Notes: generated by a model from the letters alone, not told the origin. Counted from the stretch's first letter, positions 12,660 through 26,160 are shown. The stretch: 64,000 nucleotides of DNA from Sipunculus nudus (GCA_026874595.1 CM049316.1:39932695-39996694), one strand, 5' to 3'. A program made the numbers and translations.

Positions 12660-13619
12660 GTTAAGGGATTATTCCTTGCATGTTACCCAAATCCTATTTT
12701 GGTTTCAAGGCGGCCATTAAATGTTTGCTATATGCCACATCCTTTAAGAATTTACTCACTTTTGGTATTCAAATATTGTAACATTTCTTTGAAATAATTT
12801 ACTTCCTCAACTTATATCAAAAGATGCACTTGATAAACTAATGCTAAGTTATAATATTTTTAAACAATAATATTTCTATCATGTCTAATTGCTACAAACA
12901 AAATATTTCAAAGACAGAATTCACATCAAGAGTAAAGAGATTATTTTGCTAAAAGTATAATTACTCACCAAGATTTTTAATGTATTAATTGCTGGAGATG
13001 GGGATTTAATGAAACACTTTTATAAAAACAAACATGCAGCATTATATGATGATTGTTAAATGCAAAGGAACCTCTCATGTGCATATTCTCATAGATAAAG
13101 AGGGGAACATAATAATAAAATTACTCACATAATTGTACTTTTCACTTGATCCATACTTGGACTAAGATGCTTATACATGAGGTGCTGTTATATTTGAAAT
13201 TCTTTATTTTATTATTATTAAACACTAACACCCATTTAAATCATAATTCTAACACTTCTGTAGTGATATCTAAGCCCTGGTGTGTATATATCTATGGAAG
13301 ACCCTTACTAAAGATATCTAGCATATTGCCCGTTTATGCGTCTGGAGAGGTCCACGCAGTAAGATCCGGGATTGGGTTTCAATGGACTGAGCTGGACACA
13401 TATGTATGATTTCTGACGGGCGGTGTTGTGAAGACTGCCTCGCAATATAATGTCAACTTACTAAAGATTTATTGAAAATATGTACACAAAATATTCATTA
13501 AGGACACACTTAGCAGTGTTCCTGACACCTCAGAATTAAAACATTCATTTCCCAGATGTGGCCACAGGGGCGTTGTGTGATAACGGTAAAGTGCCACCAC
13601 TTAATTAAACAATTAATTA

Positions 13620-13657
<38 letters not shown>

Positions 13658-14160
13658 TAATAAACTAGTATTAAATACAGCTATCCATATCTCTCGAGGA
13701 CCCATCTGTGTCCGGCTTCAGGCTTCTCTTTAGTGTTGCATCTGGGACAATAAAATGGTATGGATATACCTCTTGCGGCCTGATGACCCATGAAAATGAT
13801 CATACTAGATTGTCCGTAAGGGGTCAGAGATCTCATGAACATAATAATACCACAAGAATGGGCCTGAGGCCCAGTGATAACAGTTATTATAATAATAATT
13901 ATAATTAGATAATAATAATTATAATAATAACTAGATGTGGTCGGACAATGGTCATCAGAGGGCCCCGCATTTCTGCTAATGCTGGACTAGTTTACATATG
14001 GATAAAAAGTTAAGTTGAAGTTGAAAAAAGGCAAAGAGAAACATATTTTAATCCTAATGGTTCAAATAATATTAAAGAGGATATGTCTGAAATAGTGTGT
14101 GCAAAAGAAAATCACCGAATGTACTCTGTTGGCCATATTTGATTTGAGCAAGTGTGTATT
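12660..14160. other. Sequence without a recognisable gene, with ATA microsatellites
   Basis: Trinucleotide (AAT)n runs lie at about 13621-13658 and 13876-13932, around 220 bases apart. Nothing coding is supported. Confidence 0.65.
13621..13658. repeat. (AAT)n microsatellite
   Basis: About 11 consecutive AAT units, then imperfect ones. Confidence 0.95.
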
Positions 14161-14164
14161 TCGT

Positions 14165-14612
14165 TAGGTCAGAAGCCCTCATAGGTACCAATGATCCCTG
14201 TGAATATGAGAAAGATCAAGCATGTTCTTGTTGAGATATCGCGCCTAAAAAGAAATTCCCCAATTGTGCTCTGGCAGCGATATTGGAATTCCGACAGGGC
14301 TGTAATTCGAAAAGGATTGAGCCCGCATGAAAACCAATGATCCCTGAGAAAATGATAAAGATCAAGCATGTTCTTGTTGAGATATTGGATGCGAAAGAAA
14401 ATCACCCATTGTGATCTGGTGATCATTTTGGAATTCGGACAGACCTGTAATTTGATAGGGATGGTATCCTTATAATGGTATCTCAGCCAGACCCCAAAAT
14501 TGGGATCATCGGTACCATACTGGTGACAAATTTTCACCATGTGTGCTTGATAGGTATACATGTGTAGGTAATATAAATGCCTAGTAGCAGTATGAAAGTG
14601 GTAGCTTTCAGT
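14165..14612. mobile_element. Partial TIR-type element with about 170-bp internal repeats, copy 1
   Basis: Two diverged units share ATGATCCCTG, AAGATCAAGCATGTTCTTGT, TTGAGATAT, GGAATTC and CTGTAATT (about 14190 and 14337 onward). The right edge (about 14579-14612) reads GTAGCAGTATGAAAGTGGTA then GCTTTC. The reverse complement of that edge forms the left edge of the copy at 18638, while the internal units are in the same orientation in both. An element with inverted ends, each copy having lost the opposite end, explains this. Confidence 0.6.
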
Positions 14613-17600
14613 GAATGAATAGATGTTTTATGTCGGATGAAGTGTATATTTTTTATTTCTAGGACATTGACTTCAGAGTGATTATAAGGACCATACTACT
14701 TAATATGCAAAGCGTATCCAGTCAAATTTGGCATCAAATGGTAGCTTAAATATACCTTCAGTATGACATGCCATTTATGGTCCCTGGTATAAACTGCTTG
14801 AATAATACATTCTTATAGTTACACACACCCCAAGGAAACACGACAAAGGATTGGTTATATAAATTTACTTCATACAACTTTATATGCCAAACTTATATCC
14901 AGCAAAATAATCTTTTCAATTATGTTTCATTCATGATCAATAGGTGTATGCACCTACAGTTATACTTTCTTATGCCCTCACACGGGCAGATCCAGGATTT
15001 AAGAAAGGAGGGGTCCAAGCCAGGACTAATGGAAAAACCTATAACAAACAAATTCCCCAGGTCCGGGGGGGGGGGTCTAGGACACAAAACTTAGTCTAAA
15101 ACCCTTATAAAGTTGTGGCGACTGGAAATGGGGGGGGGGGGGTCCGGACTTCCTGGACCCCTCCCCTTCCCGTTTCTGCATTACCCTTATGAAGAATTCT
15201 CGATATATATATAATACGTCAACAGATATAACGTTATTTAGGTAACCGACTACAGCAGGAACTGCCGCAACTGTCAGCTCCGAGTTCTGTGGTAATATTG
15301 ATCATGGGACTGGTATTTTGTTTGTAAGCTATAGGTTGTCGTAACTTAAATATAACTCCTTTCATTCCATGGATTATTCATTGGAGATGAGCAAAAGATG
15401 ACTAAAGAAGTTTGAGGTGTGCTGAATTATTATAAGATTTGTCTTTACTTTATTTTAACTTTGCTGATCACAAGTGTCTGTATTTATAATGTTATGACCA
15501 GTATCAAGCATATTGTTCCCATGACTGGTATTTCAGTGTTAGTTGCAACTATCGCCACTTATGCTGACTTGAGTCAAAATGATCTTTTTCAGTTCTTCCA
15601 ACTCAAGTCAGGTAAAAAAACTTATATTCACTTATTGCTGTTTTTGATATTTGATTTAACCTTCCATTTGTAATGTGCTTTACCAAACATTACTCATGTG
15701 ACTCTTACAAGTATATAAACAGCTTGCACCATTTATGTCTACCTTTCTTCTGCGAGGAAAACCGGTACATTTTTAGTTGTTTTTTTGTGAATGGTAAGAA
15801 AATTTAATCTATATGAAGCGTGCCAGTTATGATGGACTGGAGCTGTAATGGTGTTTCTTAGTTTCACTCTATTGTTCCATCATTATTCGCGATTATGAGC
15901 AATGCAAAAAGATAATGTAAGACTTTAAAAGTTTTTTTTTTTGTGAATGATAGACTGCAATTATATCAGAGTGATATGTATCAAGGCCCAACTAGTAATC
16001 GCTAGACCTGGTGTGTTCAGACGTTGTGTATACAGGCTCTCTTAAATTCTCCTTAGTAGATAAGACTTTGATCACTGACCAAAGTAGATACAGCTGAGCA
16101 TCATGACCAGTGGGGTACAGAGTAAAGTTAAACATTTAAAATCAACAAGAGGTAAAAGATTATAATGTATTTAACATATAGAATTTGTTTACTTATGTAA
16201 AGGTTCACTATTCAGCGTGAATGTTCGCTGTGTGATATAGAATTGTTTGTAACAGTGATTACTTCACAATTAGGCCCTTGTGTAATTTGAACTTTCATAT
16301 TCCGAAATAAACTAAGTAATATTCATTGTTAGATTTAAAGGAAAAATAAGCACTATCACTTATAAGTTCATAATCATATAAATATGTAATCGATTTCTGA
16401 CAGAAAAACATCAGATCTGACGAGTTCTATTTTGCATGGTTGGAAAGATAACATCGAGTGAAATATAAAAATCATTTTGTCATTTTTTTATTTTGGATTA
16501 TCACCGGGGCTTTTATGAGTCTGTAACGACTCTTCGGTTAGCTCTCGTTCGAAGACGTCAACAAACCAATAAGTAATTTGGATGATGCAAGCAACCTTTA
16601 ATGTGTACAGCAAACAACATGGTATCAGCTTGTCGACCGACCAGCCCGGACCCCTTCACTTGACTGTCCTGCAGCTAACCCTGACTCGCCCTATCCCCCG
16701 TGGGTTCCTAGTTCCTACATACCAAAAGTATCATGTTCTGGCTGACCATCCCGGTGTACAGCCACTTCTTGTCACTAATATTTAATTAATGTGCAATCCT
16801 ATACTCTACGGCAAACTATCTGGGCCTTCATATATCCCGCGTTTCCCATGCATATACGTTAAAAGTCTACTAAAATCTACCTTGCCAAATGAAGTCATAA
16901 GAAAGTTAGCACTTGCAAGGAATGAAAATAGAAATCACCATAAGAATGACAAATCAGTTATTTGCATGTTTATTATCATGTGTGTTTCTAGTAAAAATGT
17001 TTAAATTAAGAAAATAATATGAAACCAAAACATTTAAATTATGTATCTCCATTTTTTTTATCTAAAAATTACAATTATATCCTAGTAAGCGAGAGATCAT
17101 ATTCTCTCAAGGGCAAAACCATAAACCCCATTGATACTATAACTGTTCGGCCAGTACAACAGTCAGTGATAAACATGTTCTCCGTTAAACCTGGGGATTG
17201 TCAGGGCCACAAGTTGCTTTGACCGTATAGTGAAAAATTACATTTTAATGATTTCTTAATGGCACTCTATGGTGCAAGTACATAGCCCAAGGCGAACTGT
17301 GTATGTCTTCAAATCCGGTAAAGTGAGTTGACATATTAATTTGGGCTTATCACAATCAGCATTTACTTTGTAAATGTATTAAAATAAAGCCAGAACAGGA
17401 TGAGTCATTGTACTTATTGGCAATATAGCAAACTGGTGTATATTCATGGTAAAACTCTGTTTGCCCCACGGTTCAAATAAAAATCTAGTTTCCGTTACAG
17501 AAAGTGGTATTTTTATAGAAATCTGTCTCCTGTGATAAATGTAAACAGTATAAACAGAGGCAACTCAGAATGAATAACTTACAGCTCTGCTTCACAATTA

Positions 17601-18490
17601 GACCTGACGCAAAGGCAAACTGCAATATCTATCATTTATTTATGGTGCAACCCAAGCAAAATGTTTTCGGTACATTTACTGCTCTAGCCTTGATTTTATA
17701 TGTTTAATTTGAAGGAAAAATTTGCATGGAAATATTTCAGCAGACAACATAGCCGAATCACAGCTGAAGGCTCTTTTATATTTCATGTAAATAAGGCGAA
17801 TTTTGCCAGATGTGCAGATACGGCGGCCTAGTTTTTTTTCGATATCGCAAGTGACTTAGGCACCAATATAACAAAAACTTACAATTAAAAATATACTGCT
17901 CAAAAGACTTGTCGCCCTTTACTTTTTTTCATTTGGAGACATGCAAAAACATATATTTAAACAACTACCCGAGTACCCATGCCTGCATACATGTCATGTG
18001 TGACATTCGGCTTGCGACATCCGAGTTTTAGTGTATATATCAGCCCCCGTTAGCAGCCGAGTGGAATAACTGGGAGGATAAATGAATCAAGGTTCGACAA
18101 TGCGTGGGTATGTACTCAAAAGTACACAAAAGTACTCAAAAACATCAGCCAGGCATTAATAGTTTCTGCGGACAGTTTGTGGCAAAGGGACAACTTAAAA
18201 CATGAATAACACCTTCTTGTGACCGCGCCCAACGCCACAATGCCAGACATGTTTTTTTTTTCAGCTAAAAGACTTCAGACTTCATTAATCACTTCATAAA
18301 AACCAAACTGGTCACTGTTGATCTAATCAGAAATACACCTTGTGTAAAAATTATACTAATTGCTATGATACAGGGTGAAGAAAAGTATTCGTATCTTTGG
18401 AATTCGGAAAGCTATATACATGAATAACACACAGATGAAAGCTATAAATGCTTTATATCAACTGACATCAAATTTGTTTTAAAACAGGCA
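14613..18490. other. Sequence without a recognisable gene
   Basis: Short open frames (for example 15419-15673, 16582-17222) have no domains. G runs at 15065-15074 and 15129-15142 sit in a segment (about 14990-15190) whose two halves both read GG(n)TCC..GGAC, with the look of a small dispersed repeat. No gene is supported. Confidence 0.6.
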
Positions 18491-18510
18491 TTATATAAGC
18501 TGTTATAACT

Positions 18511-18514
<4 letters not shown>

Positions 18515-18568
<54 letters not shown>
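18515..18568. repeat. (AT)n microsatellite
   Basis: About 27 AT units. Confidence 0.95.
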
Positions 18569-18572
<4 letters not shown>

Positions 18573-18635
18573 AGAGTATGTACCGCAAAATTGCAATTTC
18601 GCTGCAAGTACATTTCAAAACAGGCTAATATTTTA

Positions 18636-18950
18636 CAGAAAGCTACCACTTTCATACTGCTATCAGGCATTTTTATTATCTACACACATACACCTTAAAA
18701 AAATATTGATAGCAATTGTCACGTGTTTGGTGGGGGTGAACCCTCTGGCTGATGTAATATAGGTACCAGTCATCCCTGTGAATTTCGGAAGCTGAAATAA
18801 TTTGCTTTTGAGTTATTGCGCGCGAATGAAAATCAGCAATTGGGCTGTGGCTGCCAAGTTGGAATTCCGGCAGGTCTGTAATTCAATAGGTCTTGAGCCC
18901 TTTTATGTACCAATCATCCCTGTGGAGGAATTTTGGAAAGCTGAAGTGTG
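18636..18950. mobile_element. Partial TIR-type element, copy 2
   Basis: The left edge reads GAAAGCTACCACTTTCATAC followed by TGCTATCAGGCAT, the reverse complement of the right edge of the copy ending at 14612. Inside are two partial units with TAGGTACCAGTCATCCCTGT, TTGGAATTCCGGCAGG, CTGTAATTCAATAGG and TTGAGCCC, matching the 14.2-kb copy. The right end is cut off by the adjoining satellite. Confidence 0.6.
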
Positions 18951-18957
18951 ACATAAT

Positions 18958-21635
18958 GTAGTTAACAGAATACATCAAATCAAATTCTTGATTATATAAA
19001 CTAGTATAAACATACGAAATGTTAACACAACATTTGATATACTACACTGAATAAGATAATGCATGGATATAACACAAAACTAAAGATGAATGATACACAT
19101 AGATTGTAAATATTAATATTAATATATTAATCACTTAAGAAAAAAATTATTCTTTTACAATGTTCAAATTTTACAGTTAGCAATAAAGCTTTATCTTTTA
19201 TCCTATGTTCTTTTTAAATCAAGTTCACTTCAACCTTAACTCCATTCTTAATGTTAAGTTTCCTAATTATGTAACGTCTCAATCAATAATAAGCTTACAT
19301 AAACAACCTAAAAACATCAGAAATACAGATTTCGACAAAGCTAAAATGAAAGTTTTTTTTTATTTTTTATACCGATTTTATATGACCAATAAACTGAGTG
19401 TAAGAATTTCTGCATTCAATGAAACCCTTAATGATAAAGACATAGCTAGGCTAGTGATTTTGCTATATATCTCAACCAGGAGTTTATATTTTTTAACTTT
19501 TTTTAAATACAATTAACATAAACTGTCTGCCAGCTAACACTATAACATGTGATTTGTAATGATCCCAGTTAAATATTGTATATGTCACTATGATTAATAC
19601 ACTATATATATCTATCAAACTAAGAGTCAAATCTTTATGAACAACAGAAGAAGAAAAAAATATTAAAATACTTTTAAAGGAAGAATCATATTGAAGTTTA
19701 CAAACAAAAACTGGCTTCTACTAAATCATGCATAGAATATTATGTTGAAATCAAGTTAGCATTTTACTATTTATGGTATGATGTAGTTTATAGAATATAA
19801 AAAATCAAATTCATGATTATAAAAAAATAGCATAAACATACAAACTATGTGAGAGCAACATATGATATACTACACACAATAAGATAATATATAGGGTGAA
19901 CACAAAACTAAAGATAAGTGATAAACATAAATTGTCAAACATTTAAATCACTTAAGAAAAAAACATTAATGTTCTACAATATTCTAATTTTTCCATTAAC
20001 TTTAAAGTCTTTTCTATTCTGTGCTCTTTACAGCAAGTCCACTTTAACCTTAACTCCATTTTTTATCTTAAGAGTCCTAATTTTGTAACGTCTTAACCAA
20101 TTATTAGCTAACAAAAACAGCTTAAAAACAACAGAAATACAAATTTAAACTTTTGTTATTTTGATACTTATTTTATATGATTAATATACTGAGTGTGAGA
20201 ATTTCTTCATTCTCTAAAACCCTTTATGATAAACACATAGCTAGGCTAGTGATTTTGCTATACATGTCAACCAGGAATTTATATGTTTTTTTTCTTTAAA
20301 GTAGAAAAAACATAAAACTGTCTTCAAGCTAAAGTAACATGTAATTTGTAATGATCCAAGTTAAATATTGTATATGGCACTATGATTAACACACTATATC
20401 GATCTATCTGTATTCAACCTAAGAGTCAAAGCCTTATGAAAAACATAAGAAAAACAAATATTAAAATATTTATGTAGAAAGAACTATATTGAAGTTTACA
20501 ATCCAAAATTGGGTTCTACAAAATCAAGCATAGAATATTATGTTAAAATATAGTTGCCATTTTACTATTTGTGGTATAATGTAGTTTATAGAATACATAT
20601 ATTCAAATTCATGATTATGTAAAACTAGCAAAAACATACAAAATATGTAAGCACAACATATGATATACTACACTCAATAAGATAATATACCGAGATAACA
20701 CAAAACTTAACATAACTGATAAACATAAATTGCCAAACATATAAATCACTTAGAAAAAAAATTAATGTTCTACAATATTCTAATTTTTCCATTAGCTTTA
20801 AAGTCTTATTTATTCTGTGCTCTTTACACCAAGTTACCAAGTTACCAAGCTATCTTTACTCTATTCTTAATGTTTAGGGTCCGTATTTAGAAAATATTAA
20901 CCAATTATTAGATAACCAACACACCAAAGAAACAACTGAATTAAACAATTAAACAAAGCAAAAGAATAAATGTGTCATTTTGACACTTATTTTATATGAT
21001 CAAACATCTGAGTGTGAGAATTTCTTTATTCTTAAATAACCTTAGTGATTAACGCATAGCTGGATGGTGATTTTGCTATTTACCTCAACCAGGATCTTAC
21101 ATGTGTTTGTTTAAATTTTTTGAAAAAACAAGAAACATAAACTGTCTCAAAATATTGCATATGTCACTATGATTAATAAACTATATCGATCTATCTGTAT
21201 TCAAACTAAGAGTCAAATCCTTATGAACAACAGAAGAAGAAAAAAAAAATAAAATACTCATGAAAAAGAAACATATTGACGTTTAAAACCAACATTTGGT
21301 TCGGCAATATAAAGCAAAGGAAATTTGGTTAAAATCAAGTTTCCTTTTACTATTTTTTGTATAATTTAGTTTATAGGATACATCAAATCAAATTCTTGAG
21401 CAATATAAAATAGCACAAAAAAAAAAAAATATGTAAGCACAACATTTGATATACTTCACTGACGAAGATAATGTATAATCTACAGAAAACTTAACATAAC
21501 TGATAAACAAAAATTGTCAAATGAAGTGCTTTGTTGTATGAACTAGCATAAGCATACAAAATATGTAAGCACATTTTATATACTACATTGGATGAGATAA
21601 TGCTAATGTATAACACAAAGTTAAAGATGTAAGAA
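18958..21635. repeat. Satellite of about 800 bp, four units
   Basis: The anchor GTAGTTTATAGAATA (or a close variant) recurs at 18958, 19783, 20581 and 21366, giving periods of 825, 798 and 785. Each unit then carries TATGATATACTACAC.. AATAAGATAAT, and a CTTAAGAAAAAAA block. The fourth unit is short and includes a second partial start near 21540. The open frames across it are non-coding artefacts. Confidence 0.9.
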
Positions 21636-21660
21636 AATTCCTAATGGAATACCGACAGAA

Positions 21661-21683
21661 ACCACCCCCCCCCCCCCCCCCCG
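21661..21683. repeat. Poly-C tract
   Basis: About 17 C bases directly after the satellite, likely variable in length. Confidence 0.9.
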
Positions 21684-21689
21684 CTCCCT

Positions 21690-22257
21690 CAATTCAGGAC
21701 TTTCGCTCAAATCATTCGGCAATAATTAAAAATGTCTCAGTACTTTTTTTTCAGCCCCAGGCAGTGATCATATTTACTTGATATTCAGGGTGATTAGGCG
21801 CTTGTGCTTTCGCTAGTTAAAGACGCTGGCACAGCAGTACTGCACAGCTAACTTTAAACCTGTCTAATTAAGAAACTGATAAAACTAATGCAGGCAAGCT
21901 AGAATAAAAAAAAATCAGCGAAAATGTTAATAAACGTTGAGATTATATTAAAACCAGTTTTGTCTGTGGTGTTTATCTGACCTTTATGCTGTAGACCCTT
22001 CCCTCCATCTCCTCGTCTAGTTGTGATTGCGGTAGACTGCTACTATGGAAACAAGGAGTCTCTTTCAAGCATTCTGTATCAAACAGTGTCTGATGACGAG
22101 TGGTGGCCTCCGGACGTTTGCTTAATATGTAAAGACATAATTAAGTAATCATAAATTTCTATATAATAAATTACACGCATTACAAAACATTCTTCTCTAT
22201 GTCCATGCTTTACATTTCTGGCAAATATCAGCAACCGAAACTACTTCTTATGAGAAG
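21690..22257. other. Sequence without a recognisable gene
   Basis: Unclassified DNA between the satellite and the LTR. The part at about 21975-22130 is more GC-balanced, but no coding frame is supported. Confidence 0.5.
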
Positions 22258-22986
22258 TGTTACAGATGTCTCTTTTATTGTATGCAGCAGTCTTACATGT
22301 GTATGTGCAGGGCTAGCATTGTCCGTTGCCATGGGAGACACGCGAACTGTCCCGGCCCACGCGTGGGGTCTGACGTGTAATTACAGCGATCACACTAATC
22401 TTAGACTTTCTTGGCTGGTCGCGCTCTATGACCGCGTGTCTTGTAATGTTCTTTTGGCGTGTGTTTTATGTTTTTTGGGTTCTTTTGGATTGTTCGTAAA
22501 AAAAAAAGAATTTTCTAGAATTTTTCAATGAAAAGTTATAAATAGGGGGCTGTGTTCTAGAGCCGGGTAGAGGAGAGAGAAATATTCAAGCGGACACGGA
22601 AGAGTGTTAGTCAGTTGTGGACCTGTCCAATAAATACAGTAGTGCCAGAGATTCGACGAATTCTTTATATTTAGTTTCCAGTTAGCTTTCGGGAATTTTA
22701 CAAGATCTTTACTTAGGACTATTTGAACTGTTTACATGGATTATTGGTTTTAAAGGACTTGTTGTCTCTGTGACTTTGGTGGTATCCAGGTACTGTACAC
22801 TTTGTTTATTATACTGTGTGGTTGTATTGATTTGCTGTTGTACTGTTGTGATACTGTGTAATTGTGTTGATTTAGTGTATTGTAATGTAAGGGTTGTTTT
22901 AAGAATAAATTGTAATTATTTGTTAACAGAAAACCAATGACTTCTTTATTCATTCCCTTAGACATTTCGCGCTGCTAAGTGTAACA
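22258..22986 (+). mobile_element. Solo LTR of an LTR retrotransposon
   Basis: The segment starts TGTTACA and ends TGTAACA, a perfect short inverted repeat of the TG..CA type. Inside, in promoter order, are a TATA box (TATAAATAG, 22537-22545) and a polyadenylation signal (AATAAA, 22629-22634) about 90 bp downstream, as expected of U3-R. The U5-like remainder has short internal repeats around TGTATTGATT. No primer-binding site follows and no polypurine tract precedes, so it looks like a solo LTR. No clean target-site duplication was seen. The open frame 22199-22531 runs into the LTR and is not a gene. Confidence 0.6.
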
Positions 22987-23838
22987 GAATCTGATTTTTT
23001 TATCGCCATAACAAAATTTATGCTCGTCACGACTACGTGATCTATTGATATTAGGTTCTGTAACAGAAGAAAGGATATGAACCAACATATTTCTTTAAGT
23101 TTTATCATATAAAAATAAACCTCTGAAACTAAAGGAACTTTGGTAATATGAAAAACTTCCAGCACTTTGTGCGTTTTGCATATTCAACGCTTTTATAATA
23201 ATATGGTGCAAAGAATTTAAGACCAATTCATGAACCTTTTCCTGACAAATCTGACCTCTTGGTTAAATTCAGGGTAAAAGTCATGGGCAGATAGTCAGAA
23301 GTATGATTTCACTGGACTGGCTATTTCCTCGGGCCACAAACTGCGGTCATGTTATATTTAATAGATGCCAGTTCACGATTATTTTTTTCAGCTCATGGAT
23401 CAGTAGAGTTTAAACTGTTTAAGAATGAATGCATTGTAGATATCGCCAGCAGAGTATCAACAATAGGCATATCTTGAATAGATAATGACGTACGTACTGT
23501 CCATTATCATTTATCCTAAACATCGAAACACGTTGAAAAGAATGGTGCATAATAGTGTGATAACATGGATTCACAGAGACATCCCTTACCTCACAAGAGG
23601 TGTTAGTTGGTTGAGCATTTTCGCTGGCGTTTACACTGTCATGGGAGATGTGTTTCTCGACAATGGCCTTTGTTTTAGAATGTTTCTTTGCGTTGTTTAA
23701 TCGTGACTCTAGTTGTTCGCTGCGGTGGCATCTTTGAGTCCCTGCGGATCCTTAAGTATCGTTTACAGTTATCGTAGAGCCACTCGTCCCGGGAGCTTTC
23801 CTGCAAATAAAAAAATCTGTGTCAATCCCTTTGTTATA
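22987..23838. other. Sequence without a recognisable gene
   Basis: Small open frames without domains. Nothing else seen. Confidence 0.55.
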
Positions 23839-23842
23839 GATG

Positions 23843-23990
23843 TGATGGCTTAACGGTTAGAATCCCTGCCTTTCGCTCCGGTGGCGCGGGTTCGTCAAGT
23901 CGAGGAGTGTTATTAATGTGAATCTATAACCCGGCGGTTAGATTCCCAGCCTCTCGCTCCGGCGGTCTGGGTTCGATTCTCGGCGAGAGA
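23843..23990 (+). repeat. Two tandem tRNA-like sequences (SINE head or tRNA pseudogenes)
   Basis: Unit 1 (about 23843-23908) has TGGCTTAACGG as A box and GCGGGTTCGTCAAG as B box. Unit 2 (about 23921-23990) has CCGGCGGTTAGATTCCCAGC, then CTCGCTCCGGCGG and TGGGTTCGATTC as a good B box. The two share GGTTAGA, TCCC, GCCT, TCGCTCCGG and GGGTTCG at matching positions about 80 bp apart. Unit 2's ends do not make a clean 7-bp acceptor stem, so a working tRNA is unlikely. Confidence 0.55.
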
Positions 23991-23999
23991 AGTCGGACA

Positions 24000-26160
24000 C
24001 TTTTCATTTTATACTGCAGACCTGTATTCCCAAATAATTTCTTTAAATTGCAAATAATACGTTTTGCGTGTCCTTGAAGAGTATATGCATGTTTTATATA
24101 TTTATTATATTCATATTATTTTTACTTAATATAAGAGAGGCGCGTAAGTTTATTTTCATGGTATCGGAAAGGACCGTTATTGCTTTGTCATTACATCCGG
24201 GCGATTGGTGGCTTATTGGTCGACGTTCAAGTCTGGCACATGTTTTGATAGTTGAAGCTGTGGATATATATTTACACTTCTTGGTACTCACTGAATGGGT
24301 AGGTTGCCTTAATTATAATTTAGTGTTGTCATCTTATGAATGGAGCTCTTCCTAGTGTACGTTATAATGGAATATATGAGGGCCAGTTGTATATATAAAT
24401 TGTTGGATGTTTATCTCCGCAGTTCTCGCTCACTGTCAACGTTTACCCAATTGTCTAGACGCATTTTTGTACGTGTTGGTTGTAAGTTTGGTTTATAAGT
24501 CAGTACAGTAGATAGGACTTGGGTACAGTTTACGACAGGGTTCGTCTTGTTGAATCCTAATTGTTGTTCATGCTGAGTGTGCCACATCAGCAAGTCGCCC
24601 ATCTAAGAAGGGGTACCTGGTGTGTCACCCTTGTCCTGTCGTTGGCAAAAATATCTGTTTTATGTGATTTAATACTTGACCGTGCTAGGGTGTTGTTATA
24701 CGAAACATGAATGGTAATAGGATAAACTACTTATTTAAATGTAACTGTTTACAGCATGTTACTAAATAGTTGATGTTAATGGTACAAAGTCGTGACCTCA
24801 TATAGTATGCCTTTCATCACCAGCCTGGAGAGTGTTTGTACATGCTGCCACTTGTAATAGCGTGGTTATGTCATTGTAGAGGGCGCATGGATCTTGTAAG
24901 TGTCATTTAAGTATTGCTACTATGTTCAGCATCAGTTTTCATGTATTATGGGTTGTGTTGCTCGGATACACGCCATAGGTTAATAATTATTCTGAATACC
25001 GAATTATTACCTATTGTCATTTAAATTTAATTAATGGCAGGTTTTTGATATACGCACAGTTATGAATCAAGCCTGTGTCTTATTTTGTTCCGAACACATG
25101 CACATATAAACATATGCATATATAAACATAACTCCAGTAATGCAAATATATATGTGGACAAATCCATCATTACAAAGTGTCTTTACTGTTGGCATATTGT
25201 ACTAAGGTCATGCCAACAGAGTTCAAGTCACTATTACAGAGGAGAACAGTCTTAAGTATTGTTATGATATCTCATACATTCAGGTTGTCATTAGGTGGAA
25301 ACATAAGTGTCCTTTACACCTTTTTAGTATATTGTGATGTGGACGTAATGAAACTGAATTTGATTTACATCATTGACCTGTGATTGATTCCATATCGAAT
25401 TTCATTTGTTTAATTCTGCACAGATTCACCATGTTGGAGTGAATAAGAAAACTGTTTCTGCAACTCGTAGTCGTTTTTCCCTGACCAAGCATTACACCTT
25501 TGAAAATAAAGTTTCATGGGCTATTTATCAAGGAAGTATAAATGATTGTATTGCCACATCACACACTTAAGAACCTCATCCATAATCCTTATAGTTTTAT
25601 ATTACAATATATAAAAACCTGGAAAATCAAGATATTCTCGATCCTAAACGTTTGAAAGTAGAATGCTTGTTATCTGCAGATATTACCGTTGTATATTATT
25701 TTTATCTGTTAAATATTGATATTTATTGTTAATTTAATATTATTTGTGCATAGTTCTTACATTTTCATTTAAGTCTATGTGACAAAATATTTCTTTATAA
25801 TGCCCCCGAGATGGATTCCAGTCCTTAACCTTGGAGTTCCAGTTCAAGTCCGAATCCAGAACCCGCCAGTTCTACGCGAGTCCGAATCCGTAAAACGTAT
25901 TAGTGATGTACTCGAGTCCAGAACCGAGTCCTACATTACTGGTACACGCGTATATGTTACATGTTGAAAATGACCGGTTTGGAAACTTATTTTAGGAAGA
26001 GTTCATATATATATTTATATATTACACACATATAAATATATATAGTGCATTTGTGTGACTGTATGTGTGATATTAGCTAGATAATGGTTTATTTTTATGA
26101 ACCATAAAAAGAAATAAACACTGTATGGTTAAATATTGATTTACGTCGATCACACCTGAA
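24000..26160. other. Sequence without a confirmed gene
   Basis: No domain-bearing frame. At about 25825-25945 the words GAGTCC and GAATCC recur, making a short degenerate minisatellite. The GPCR exon ending at 26174 has a strong splice donor, so a further 3' exon of that gene should lie somewhere to the left, but I could not identify it. Confidence 0.5.

Noticed and set aside
18958-21635. Regular repeats considered as a CRISPR array
   Set aside because: Units are about 800 bp and diverged in a eukaryotic setting; nothing resembles short repeats with unique spacers anywhere in the window.
22199-22531. 110-codon open frame with hydrophobic stretches
   Set aside because: It overlaps the LTR promoter region and ends at the TATA box, and is probably chance.
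25825-25945. GAGTCC/GAATCC-rich segment as the missing GPCR tail exon
   Set aside because: Translation on the minus strand hits a stop and looks like a simple repeat, with no fitting acceptor.
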